Assembly: GCF_000347035.1 (NCBI RefSeq)
Contig: NZ_ANIJ01000025.1
Location: forward strand, 186,001-250,000
Length of the DNA stretch: 64,000 nt
Direction of reading: 5' to 3'
Origin: Leptospira sp. B5-022
GTDB taxonomy: Bacteria; Spirochaetota; Leptospiria; Leptospirales; Leptospiraceae
Positions 18,101 through 24,607 of this stretch are shown in pieces. Position 1 is the first letter of the stretch; each line of letters opens with the position of its first letter. Position numbers and translations under genes: made by a program. The notes below the pieces were generated by a model that worked only from the letters and a program-made list of their open reading frames with translations, was not told the DNA's origin and ran no database searches.

Positions 18101-20938
18101 ACTCCGTTTACGGCAAATGGTGTTTATTCCGATGCGACCACATTGGATATCACCACTCAGGTTACCTGGGCTTCTTCCAATACTTCTTCTTCTACGATCA
18201 GCAATTCGAATGGCAACGAAGGTGTGGCCACTGCGGTCGCGGTTGGGACAAGTACGATCTCTGCGACTTTAGGTTCCGTATCTTCTTCTACCAACTTTAC
18301 TGTGACTGCTGCGGTATTGGTATCTATTGCGGTGTCTCCTACGAATAGTAACGTATATACGACTCAAACCAAGGACTACACTGCGACCGGAACTTACTCG
18401 GATTCCACAACCCAGAATTTAACCACAAGTGTTACCTGGGCTTCTTCCGATACGAGTAAGGCTACCATCAGCAATGCTTCCGGAACGGAAGGTAGAGCTA
18501 CTGGTGTGGCGGCAGGAACGATCACTATTTCTGCGACCAGCGGTTCAGTCAGTGGAAATACTCAATTGACCGTGGTATTCTTGGATACCACAGCTCCAAT
18601 AGTGTCTAATGTGGTTTCTTTGAGCCCGACAACCGTGAGGGTAACATTCTCCGAGTCGGTGGACTCCACTCAAGCAACCACCGCTTCGAATTATAAATTG
18701 GCCCTGACCTCTGCGGTAAGCGGTTCATGTTCGGATAATAGTAACTTCTCCTCGACTTCCAATATTTCGGTTTCTTCCGTAAGCGGAAGCGGCGCAATCT
18801 ATACTTTGACTTTGGCTTCTTCACAAAATTCCGGAACCAACTATACCGTAATCGTGAATAAGAGCGGCATCCAAGACCTTTCCGCAAGTCCGAACAATTT
18901 AGGTTGTGCGAACTACGGAGACTTCGTGGGACAAGAGCAGTTGAAAGTCAGCTCCGCTTCTTGCGCAAGCACTGGAACCGTGATCATCAACTTCTCCAAA
19001 CCGATCAAATCCGGAAACAATGTGAACGGCTCCGCAGAATGTAGCAGTACTTCGGAATGTTCGAACCGTTACGCTTTTGTCGGAACCACGGATCTAGGCA
19101 CCATCAGTTCCGCTAAGATACTAGATGGTATAGTTTGCGGTGGAGCGGCAGCGGATTCCGCAAAAGTTTGTGTGACTCATAGCCTATTGCAGACCGGCGC
19201 ACAATATACGATCATAGCCGCGAATAACGTAAACGGTGATGGGTTCGACAATACTTCTTGGGGATCTATCCGTGATTCCGGAGATTCTGAAAACATCCAA
19301 TCTTCTCCGAGAGACCGGGCTTCCTTCTTAGGTTGTGGAACTTCTCCTGTAAACTTTGAGGACGGTCCGATCTCTATAGACCCGAACGGTTCTACATTCG
19401 GATATCTGGCGGACTTCAATAGTAAAATCTATACGGGACCAAACAACGCAGGAAACGGAGCATTACGTTTTGCTTACGACGGTTCCAACCCAGAATCGGT
19501 CCAATTCTCCTTTGTAAAAGATACGAATGGTCAGAATTCCGATTCTTCCAACGTTAGTTCCAACTCCGCGACCACTCGCGAGAATAGTATCGCAGTTCCA
19601 CCTTATGTGACCTTAGGACACTCAGGCTGTACCCAGAACGATGCGACTTTGGCAAACGGTTGTGGTCCGGACAATGAAAGCGGAAGAGGAATTTTCACCA
19701 CCGGTTCTTTGGCAAGTAACCCTTATATCTTCATCGCGGCAGCAAGAACAGTTCCGAGTGGGTCGAATTACAACTTCGATTATATCTACTATTCGAACGA
19801 TACTTCCACGAACCTAAATTACAAATACATAGATATGGGCTCTATCACCGGAACTGTAACTGCAGGTACTTCTTCTATTAGCGTTCTGAACGATCGAGTA
19901 TTCCCCGGTTTTGCTAAACCAAGTAATGATGGAAGTGGAACCGGCGGAGGATTGAATGCCCCTGACTTCGGATTTATCACCTTTAATACGGCAGACACAG
20001 GAACAGGAAACTGTACTGCGGGCTCCAACTGCGATGCTTATGATGGTAGTAACGGTAGAAGAATACGTATCGATTATATGCCGTATTTCGGGGGCCCTTC
20101 CAACGGAGGAAACGGTAACGTAAACAGCAGTCCGAACTGGGGATATTATATCGGAGTAGATTCTTCCATAGTATTTAAGAATAGGATCTATGCTGCAAAT
20201 GGCGGCCTTCATGCGGTTGGCCACAACGGTTCGATCATTCGTTCCAATTCGGCAAACCCGACAACCGCTTGTTCCACTAAGAACACTTGTGCGGATTGGA
20301 CAGAAGTAGGACCAAGATCCAATCAAAAATGGCATAACAGCACCACGAATAATTGGTTCTCTTTGGAACTTGCAAAATTCTACGATCTGATCCCAGCAGA
20401 TAGAGCATTCGCTCAATTTGCGGAATACAACGATAGACTGTATGTTACTCGAACCATCTGTATCCAAGGAACGCAGGCAACCGGGATTCGCACATCTGCC
20501 GGAACCGTAGCAGGATGTACCGACGGAACGGATACGAACCGAAGAGCTCAACTTTGGAAATGTGATCCTACCGCCACCGGGGGCAGCACTGAATGTGATG
20601 CCGGGGACTGGACAGTAGTGGGAGATGACGGAAACGGTATCACCAACTTCGGAGATTCCACGAACAAGACGATCACAATGGTGGCTAAAAATGGATCTTA
20701 TCTTTATGTAGGATTCGATAACCCGAACGGTATCCGTATCTATCGCACGAATACGGCCAACCCTGGATCCGCTTCTAACGTATGGACTCAGGTGGCAAAT
20801 GGCGGACTTACGGACGCTACCAATGTGCAGCAGATATTTTCGGCTGTTTCCGTATACACCGGCGGAGTTTATTATCTCTATGTGAGTGTTGGAAAGAACA
20901 ATACTCCCGTCAGAGTATATAGACAACAAAACTTATGA
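15149..20938 (+). CDS. giant surface lipoprotein with twelve bacterial Ig-like (Big_2) repeats
   Basis: 1929 residues. The signal peptide ends in lipobox LFQGC (Cys25), so it is a lipoprotein. A Gly-rich linker (residues 40-54) leads to twelve Ig-like repeats of 86-94 residues (about 58-1145). Each opens with LxSI and has the core ATGTYSD..DLT..VTWxSS and the end TVTAA. An SbsA-like Ig domain (TTAPIVSNVVSLSPTTVRVTF) follows near 1146-1260, then a 650-residue Cys-containing C-terminal domain that I do not recognise. It is Lig-like in design, though not LigA or LigB by visible sequence. Repeats fall into a three-domain super-repeat. Role inferred: adhesion or surface display. Its stop overlaps the next lipoprotein start (ATGA). 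Confidence 0.88.
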   Translation: MNSGINPTKKFYAALACSFFLFQGCVAWPLLTGAVGLAAGKKGGGGLFFLPGGGTPTLSRVEISSPSSSFAKTTSMSLVATAAYSNGTHKDITADALWSTSDSNIISMAAGGQATGMNVGTADIGITYENKTAQISLSVTSAPLNTISISCLNQTDSLPKGITRQCTLTGNFADGSNQDLTNDPNTTWSTGSSTVATIDSSGLVTAMDPGTTTIQASYNSLNATNLSLTVSSAALVSIAVTPTNNSLALGKTQQYTATGTYSDSSNQDITNSVTWSSSDITVATISNTAGSRGFLSTEDTGTSTINATLNSITGSTNVTVTAAVLESISITPSNPSAPKGRNLNLVATGIFSDGHNETITDQVTWSSDDTSIATVDNGSGFEGRASGINVGTVDITAEIGGISETVSFSVTAAVLDSIQLTADDSSIAKGTSTTILATGVYSDGTSQNITGSVSWSSSQTSVLQLGSLTATPKKQVHSPNNGSLGTSTITATSGSISGTVNITVTAASLVSIAVTPTNPSVAKGLTRDFTATGTYTDSSTQNLTTSVTWASSDTSKATISNASGTEGRATGVAVGSSNITATLGSITSPSTTLTVTAAVLQSITITPSNPSVAKGRSENLSATGTYSDSTTQDLTTQVTWSSSSNSTVGVSNAIGTEGRGTGVSVGSATVTATLGSVSNSITFTVTSAVLDSIEVHITDSSIAKGTSTLAEATGTYSDGTTADITDQVVWGSSQTSIIQLGVLTAAPKKTLTSPNNGSLGTSNISATLGSISGNTNLTVTAATLVSIQVDPTNPNVAKGLTQNFTATGTYTDTSTQDLTTSVTWASSNTSRATISNAGGSQGLATTLSTGTTNITATLGSVTSPASVLTVTAAALTSITIAPSPTLNIAKGRTQDFTATGHYTDSTTSDLTTQVTWSSFDQTKATVSNTSGSNGRLTALQEGSTQISATYNSVTSTDTAVTVTAAVLDSITITPTNSSLAKGYTTPFTANGVYSDATTLDITTQVTWASSNTSSSTISNSNGNEGVATAVAVGTSTISATLGSVSSSTNFTVTAAVLVSIAVSPTNSNVYTTQTKDYTATGTYSDSTTQNLTTSVTWASSDTSKATISNASGTEGRATGVAAGTITISATSGSVSGNTQLTVVFLDTTAPIVSNVVSLSPTTVRVTFSESVDSTQATTASNYKLALTSAVSGSCSDNSNFSSTSNISVSSVSGSGAIYTLTLASSQNSGTNYTVIVNKSGIQDLSASPNNLGCANYGDFVGQEQLKVSSASCASTGTVIINFSKPIKSGNNVNGSAECSSTSECSNRYAFVGTTDLGTISSAKILDGIVCGGAAADSAKVCVTHSLLQTGAQYTIIAANNVNGDGFDNTSWGSIRDSGDSENIQSSPRDRASFLGCGTSPVNFEDGPISIDPNGSTFGYLADFNSKIYTGPNNAGNGALRFAYDGSNPESVQFSFVKDTNGQNSDSSNVSSNSATTRENSIAVPPYVTLGHSGCTQNDATLANGCGPDNESGRGIFTTGSLASNPYIFIAAARTVPSGSNYNFDYIYYSNDTSTNLNYKYIDMGSITGTVTAGTSSISVLNDRVFPGFAKPSNDGSGTGGGLNAPDFGFITFNTADTGTGNCTAGSNCDAYDGSNGRRIRIDYMPYFGGPSNGGNGNVNSSPNWGYYIGVDSSIVFKNRIYAANGGLHAVGHNGSIIRSNSANPTTACSTKNTCADWTEVGPRSNQKWHNSTTNNWFSLELAKFYDLIPADRAFAQFAEYNDRLYVTRTICIQGTQATGIRTSAGTVAGCTDGTDTNRRAQLWKCDPTATGGSTECDAGDWTVVGDDGNGITNFGDSTNKTITMVAKNGSYLYVGFDNPNGIRIYRTNTANPGSASNVWTQVANGGLTDATNVQQIFSAVSVYTGGVYYLYVSVGKNNTPVRVYRQQNL
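15320..18585 (+). repeat. tandem Ig-like repeat array, arranged in triplets
   Basis: Twelve degenerate units of about 265-285 bases. Units 3, 6, 9 and 12 open with LVSI; units 5, 8 and 11 with LDSI; units 4, 7 and 10 with L(E/Q/T)SI. Units 5 and 8 share an insert (PKK then SPNNGSLGTS). This shows growth by duplication of a three-domain block of about 820 bases. A stretch of about 77 bases in unit 6 (16792-16868) recurs almost unchanged in unit 12 (18437-18513). Confidence 0.85.
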
Positions 20939-21420
20939 AAAAGATATTAGGCATCAGTTTCGTATGCGGCTTATTCTCTTTGGTACTTCTCTATAATTGT
21001 AGGGAAGACCAAAGATACGAGCCGTTACGTTTTGAAAAAGTCGCCAAAGCGGAAACTTCCGCTTTCCAAGCTCAGGTGGACGGGACGATTCTATCCGGCT
21101 CTTGGGAATATAGATTTAGGATCAAACAAGCGGATCGGGTTTCCTTAACCATTGAAGTATTAACGGATAAACCGGACCTGGGAGTGTCCTTGTCCAGAAA
21201 AGGGATCTTATTCGATTCTAAGATACAATGTGGGGATAAGATCAGCCAACTTTCTCCTTGCAAACTCGAAATAAATAATCCCAAAAAAGGAGATTATTCC
21301 TTGGTATTAAACCACCTTTCTACCGATCCATCGGAAGTTCTTTCTTATAGAATATTCGCCGCCGTGCATGGCCCAGGGTATGCCTCGGTAATTTGGGAGG
21401 AAGAAGTTGCGCGCAGATAA
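20935..21420 (+). CDS. lipoprotein coupled to the Ig-like surface protein
   Basis: 161 residues with a lipoprotein signal (hydrophobic 5-20, Cys22 in LYNC). The mature part is a single beta-rich domain (SGSWEYRFRIKQADRVSLTIEVL to GDYSLVLNHLS) that resembles bacterial pre-peptidase C-terminal-type beta-sandwiches; the match is by pattern only. Two cysteines (IQCGDK, SPCKLE) could form a disulfide. Its ATG overlaps the stop of the giant protein (ATGA), so it is translated by coupling, and its product likely works with that protein. The next lipoprotein start overlaps its 3' end. Confidence 0.75.
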   Translation: MKKILGISFVCGLFSLVLLYNCREDQRYEPLRFEKVAKAETSAFQAQVDGTILSGSWEYRFRIKQADRVSLTIEVLTDKPDLGVSLSRKGILFDSKIQCGDKISQLSPCKLEINNPKKGDYSLVLNHLSTDPSEVLSYRIFAAVHGPGYASVIWEEEVARR

Positions 21421-21787
21421 AATTCTACCAATACTCGGGATCGTACTCTTAAGTTTGGGATTCGGAGAATCTTGCAGACATGCAATGGTCCGTTATCCTC
21501 AAAGTCCTCCGGAAGCATGTAGGATCTATCCTACTTCCAGAGAATGTAAACGTGCTTTGGATCTAAGGTCGGCACAGGCGGAACAAGGGGGAGAAGTCCA
21601 TAAGGTCCAACATACTTACTACTTCTTCGGACTGTATCCGGGAAACCTGGTCTTAGACACTTCTAAATACTGCGCAGAAGGACCTAGATCTGTTCATCAG
21701 TACACCAGTTTTTGGAACGGGTTTTGGGAGCAATTGACTCTCGCGATCTATTCCCCCCAGACATTGGAGATAGAATGTTACAGATAA
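21407..21787 (+). CDS. small Bor-like lipoprotein 1
   Basis: 126 residues, starting at the TTG at 21407 with GGGAGG 6-7 bases upstream. The signal peptide ends at lipobox FGESC (Cys23). The mature part has several Cys (PEACRIYPTSRECKRA, DTSKYCAEG, IECYR) and HTYYFFGLYPGN. The pattern of a histidine, a Gly-rich hydrophobic turn and C-terminal Cys resembles the Bor/Iss family of small outer-membrane lipoproteins, without a firm match. It overlaps both neighbours by 13-14 bases, so it is part of a coupled cassette. Function unknown. Confidence 0.7.
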   Translation: MRADKILPILGIVLLSLGFGESCRHAMVRYPQSPPEACRIYPTSRECKRALDLRSAQAEQGGEVHKVQHTYYFFGLYPGNLVLDTSKYCAEGPRSVHQYTSFWNGFWEQLTLAIYSPQTLEIECYR

Positions 21788-22089
21788 CCAAAATTCTAAT
21801 ATTACTTTTGGCCCTTGGATTTTCCGTAACCTGCCACACAACCACAGTGGTACATAAGGGAGAAGATACTCCATACGCATTGGCAAAAGAAACCCCGGGT
21901 CCGGATAAAAAAGTGAAACAAGGAAGTACGGTTTTCGGGATCTATTCCACTACCGCACCGATGGAAGTGAACTGCGACAGGAACCATCCTGAAGTGATCA
22001 TCAAGACAGGATTTGTGGACCTAGTCATTCATACACTGATCGGCCCCTTCTATACAACCAAAACCGTCGAGGTGTACTGCAAACCGTAA
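21775..22089 (+). CDS. small Bor-like lipoprotein 2
   Basis: 104 residues from the ATG at 21775, which has GGAG 5 bases upstream; the longer open frame from 21712 has no signal peptide and overlaps the previous gene too far. The lipobox is FSVTC (Cys20). The mature part (QGSTVFGIYSTTAPMEVNCDR, then VDLVIHTLIGPFYTTKTVEVYC) parallels the preceding lipoprotein, with a similar C-terminal Val/Ile-Glu-x-Tyr-Cys or Cys-Tyr ending, so the two look like diverged duplicates. It overlaps the preceding gene by 13 bases. Confidence 0.72.
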   Translation: MLQITKILILLLALGFSVTCHTTTVVHKGEDTPYALAKETPGPDKKVKQGSTVFGIYSTTAPMEVNCDRNHPEVIIKTGFVDLVIHTLIGPFYTTKTVEVYCKP

Positions 22090-22128
22090 ATTGCTGGTCA
22101 AGCGCTCAGGTTCCTCCAGTATAATCGA

Positions 22129-22719
22129 ATGCCTGACTGGATCTTCGATTATCTAATTTTACCCCTCGGAATTTATTTTGCCAGAATGACGGATGTAAGC
22201 ATCGGTACTGTCCGCATCATACTCATCTCCAGGGAAAGAAAGATCCTGGCGGCCCTTCTTGGTTTTGTAGAAGTGCTTCTCTGGTTGATCGTAATCACGC
22301 AGATCATGAGAAACCTAAGCAATGTATTCTGCTATATAGCTTATGCAGGTGGATTTGCTACCGGCACTTTTTTAGGAATGGTAGTCGAAGAAAAACTGGC
22401 CCTAGGACATTCACTCATCCGTATCATCGTTCCGGAAAAAGGAGAAGAGATCGTCCAGAACCTGGCCCAAGCAGGTTATCGCACAACAACCGTGGAAGCC
22501 CAAGGAGTGAGAGGACCTGTTAAAGTCATTCTATCCTTATTAAGGAGAAAGGATATACCCGTAGTGCTTGGAATACTGAAAGAAACGGCTCCTGGAGCCT
22601 TTTATACGATAGAAAATGCCCGTAAGACAAGCGATCCGGAGCTGTGGAAAACGTCCGGGCAGGAAGGAGAAAGTTTTGCCCGCATCCTATGGAGAAGGCA
22701 ATCCAGGATCAGAAAATGA
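22129..22719 (+). CDS. UPF0316 (DUF2179/DUF5698) membrane protein
   Basis: 196 residues. Three transmembrane helices (about residues 7-25, 38-58 and 62-85) carry the family signature FARMTDVSIGTVRII; a cytoplasmic DUF2179 domain of two alpha-beta units (LIRIIVPEKGEEIVQNL, GYRTTTVEAQGVRGPVKVI, VLGILKETAPGAFYTIENA) follows. The molecular role of the family is unknown. It lies 39 bases after the lipoprotein cassette on the same strand and could be its last gene or a separate unit. A hairpin follows its stop. Confidence 0.85.
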   Translation: MPDWIFDYLILPLGIYFARMTDVSIGTVRIILISRERKILAALLGFVEVLLWLIVITQIMRNLSNVFCYIAYAGGFATGTFLGMVVEEKLALGHSLIRIIVPEKGEEIVQNLAQAGYRTTTVEAQGVRGPVKVILSLLRRKDIPVVLGILKETAPGAFYTIENARKTSDPELWKTSGQEGESFARILWRRQSRIRK

Positions 22720-22738
22720 TCCCGGGTCTAGAAACAAG

Positions 22739-22762
22739 AAAGTCCCTTAAGCAGGGACTTTT
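22739..22762. terminator. shared terminator between convergent UPF0316 and SET-domain genes
   Basis: Stem AAAGTCCC/GGGACTTT with a 7-base loop that contains the stop codon of the SET-domain gene (minus strand). A short T-run follows on the plus strand and a short one on the minus strand, so it probably works in both directions, weakly. Confidence 0.55.
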
Positions 22763-23277
22763 ACCAAGATCTTCTTAATTTCCTTATGCATGAAGGTAGG
22801 AAAATTGAGATTATACTGAGGTAGTAATAGTCTCCAATCATCCTTACGGATGAATTTGCGGCAGTTGGTCGCACCACAAGCACATTCGAAAGTCTGGTCA
22901 AAGTTCACTACGAAGTTACCGTAGTCTATGGTAAGTTCTTCCCCAACTTCTATATCCCTCTTGGCTATAATATTATCCGTTTGATCGTACCACATGTTCG
23001 GATCGCAGGAATGGTTCATAAAGTTGGAGTGATTGATAACAAATTCAGGTCCGGAGGGGCCGGTGACTAGGCCAAAGTCTACATCATAGCCGTATTTCAT
23101 GAAGATTTCCTTCTCCTCTTCCGGAAGTTCATCGGCTTCCGAGACGGAGAGTACTTTCCATCCGAATTCCTCATCTTCGATCCATTCACTGTAGCTGAAC
23201 AATAATGTTCCCTTAGCGATTGGTTGAGAGGCGAAGATTCCGTTTTCCCCGAACTTGTTCGTGCGTCTTTCGATCAT
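22747..23277 (-). CDS. SET-domain protein (lysine methyltransferase-like)
   Basis: 176 residues with a full, short SET fold. Seen in order: FGENGIFASQPIAKGTLLF (residues 8-26), the SAM-binding NHSCDPN near 89-95, the catalytic ELTIDYGN near 113-120, and a post-SET cysteine cluster CACGATNCRKF near 131-141 that should bind zinc. In eukaryotes and some bacteria such proteins methylate lysines on histones or other proteins. No host target is evident here. There is no signal peptide, so it acts in the cytoplasm unless exported by another route. Its product is very small, with little beyond the SET core. Confidence 0.88.
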   Translation of the reverse strand: MIERRTNKFGENGIFASQPIAKGTLLFSYSEWIEDEEFGWKVLSVSEADELPEEEKEIFMKYGYDVDFGLVTGPSGPEFVINHSNFMNHSCDPNMWYDQTDNIIAKRDIEVGEELTIDYGNFVVNFDQTFECACGATNCRKFIRKDDWRLLLPQYNLNFPTFMHKEIKKILVKVPA

Positions 23278-23384
23278 GCAAGATAAACCTGCTCTTCCCC
23301 ATTAGGGGCAAAATTTTTATCAGTCAAGACCGAGATCGAAAAAACTTCAATTAAAAATATGAAATACCCCCTAGCTGGGCCCCC

Positions 23385-23411
23385 AAAAAAAAAGACCCGT
23401 CCCAACCGGTC
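23385..23411 (-). terminator. rho-independent terminator
   Basis: On the minus strand a short GC-rich stem (GACCG ... CGGGTC, one bulge) is followed by nine T residues. It lies about 25 bases after the stop of the unrecognised gene at 23436-24017. Confidence 0.55.
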
Positions 23412-23435
23412 CCGATTCATACTTGGAAAAAAATT

Positions 23436-24017
23436 TCAAACGCCTCTGTCAGGAAGAAGATCAGAAATCAGTTCGTAAGTCCAATCCCCGTACGAATCTT
23501 CTTCCCTCTTCTCACTCTTGAGAGACCTCCAGTCCTTTCCCTTTCTTTCCATGACTAAAGAAGAAATTTTGAAGAGAGAAGTACGCCCACTTGCCTCTTC
23601 TAGTCTAGAACTATCCCTCCCAATTTCTAGAAAACAAGTCAGAGGAAAAATCCTGCTCCAATTTTCCCCCAAACCTAGGATGGCCTTTTCTAGATCATCG
23701 GACCCCGAACCTAGAGTTAGTCTAGTAACATCCACAAAGATAGGAATTTCTCTCCCCGCATGACCGAGAGTACCGGATCGGATCTCTTTGCAGAAGTGAA
23801 CTGCTTGGGAAAAATTTTCCGCGAAGCCCAACACGGCCGAAGAGTGGTTATTGGAAATTCTGGAGATCATTTTTCCGAAACTGAGTCCGTCTTCGAGACC
23901 CAAACTTCCTTTGGGAAGGATTAGTATGGGTCTAACGTCTTTCCGGACCAGACGAAACAGGTATTTAACTAAAGCGAAGGATTTATTTCTAGTCGGCTGG
24001 AACAAAGTCAGGAACAT
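23436..24017 (-). CDS. hypothetical protein, family not recognised
   Basis: 193 residues with no family I can name. It starts with a short hydrophobic stretch (MFLTLFQP) and a basic region, then an alpha/beta pattern: ILILPKGSLGLEDGLSFGKMI, SSAVLGFAENFSQAVHFCKEI, IPIFVDVTRLTLGSGSDDL, then a charged C-terminus. The strand VRPILILPKGSLG could be a nucleotide-binding-like turn, but no Walker motif is present. A terminator follows it. Codon use and base composition match the neighbours, so it looks like a resident gene. It stands alone on the minus strand. Confidence 0.55.
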   Translation of the reverse strand: MFLTLFQPTRNKSFALVKYLFRLVRKDVRPILILPKGSLGLEDGLSFGKMISRISNNHSSAVLGFAENFSQAVHFCKEIRSGTLGHAGREIPIFVDVTRLTLGSGSDDLEKAILGLGENWSRIFPLTCFLEIGRDSSRLEEASGRTSLFKISSLVMERKGKDWRSLKSEKREEDSYGDWTYELISDLLPDRGV

Positions 24018-24199
24018 GTCTTCTTCTTATGTCGAACAAAACTTATCTTTCGTTTAGTATAATTTATTCTAAAGAATGGAATTCTATGTCGCATAAACGA
24101 ATGCAATTTTCGTAAAATTCAAGAAAAGGAAAAAGGCTTGAGTACATTTTGCGGATATGTAAGTTTCGGATTTGTTTTATAAGGGAGGCACCGTCCGTT

Positions 24200-24607
24200 A
24201 TGAGTGGTAAAAGATTTCTTTCTAAGATTGATCATCAAAAGATTCTCTCCACTCTTGAGGTTTCCGCCCAATCCAAAGTAGTCCAACCGAGCATCTTAGA
24301 AATTATACGTAAGACTTTATCTAAAGCCAAAAAGATCGATCAGAACCAAGTTCCCCAAGACCTGATCACTATGAATTCCAAATTCGTGCTCAAAGACTTG
24401 GGTAACGCGGAGGCATTCCAATTTACCTTAGTATATCCTGACGAATATACTGAGAATGCCGCTTCTCACGGAAAACTTTCCGTTTTTTCCGCTCATGGTT
24501 CCGCAGTACTCGGTGCAAGAGTGGGAGAAGTAGTCCGTTGGGAGATAAACGGAATGGACAAATATCTCAGAGTCCAAGAACTACTCTACCAACCGGCAGC
24601 TATTTAG
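24200..24607 (+). CDS. GreA/GreB C-terminal-like protein (Rnk-type)
   Basis: 135 residues from the ATG at 24200, which has GGGAGG about 11 bases upstream; the longer open frame from 24149 adds residues without support. The C-terminal 80 residues form the FKBP-like domain of Gre factors and Rnk: DAEAFQFTLVYPDE-type region (here NAEAFQFTLVYPDEY), SVFSAHGSAVLGARVGEVV and YLRVQELLYQP. The N-terminal coiled coil with the acidic tip needed for transcript cleavage is missing, as in Rnk, which binds RNA polymerase without cleavage. Its 3' end overlaps the convergent SulP-fusion gene by 8 bases. Confidence 0.8.
   Translation: MSGKRFLSKIDHQKILSTLEVSAQSKVVQPSILEIIRKTLSKAKKIDQNQVPQDLITMNSKFVLKDLGNAEAFQFTLVYPDEYTENAASHGKLSVFSAHGSAVLGARVGEVVRWEINGMDKYLRVQELLYQPAAI

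Noticed and set aside
15320..18585. CRISPR-like or tandem-repeat DNA
   Set aside because: The repeats are long degenerate protein-coding Ig-like units, not short spaced direct repeats.
19814..20929. 371-codon antisense ORF opposite the Ig-like protein's C-terminal domain
   Set aside because: It is a long shadow frame produced by the codon bias of the real gene; Ser/Ile/Arg-rich with no domain.
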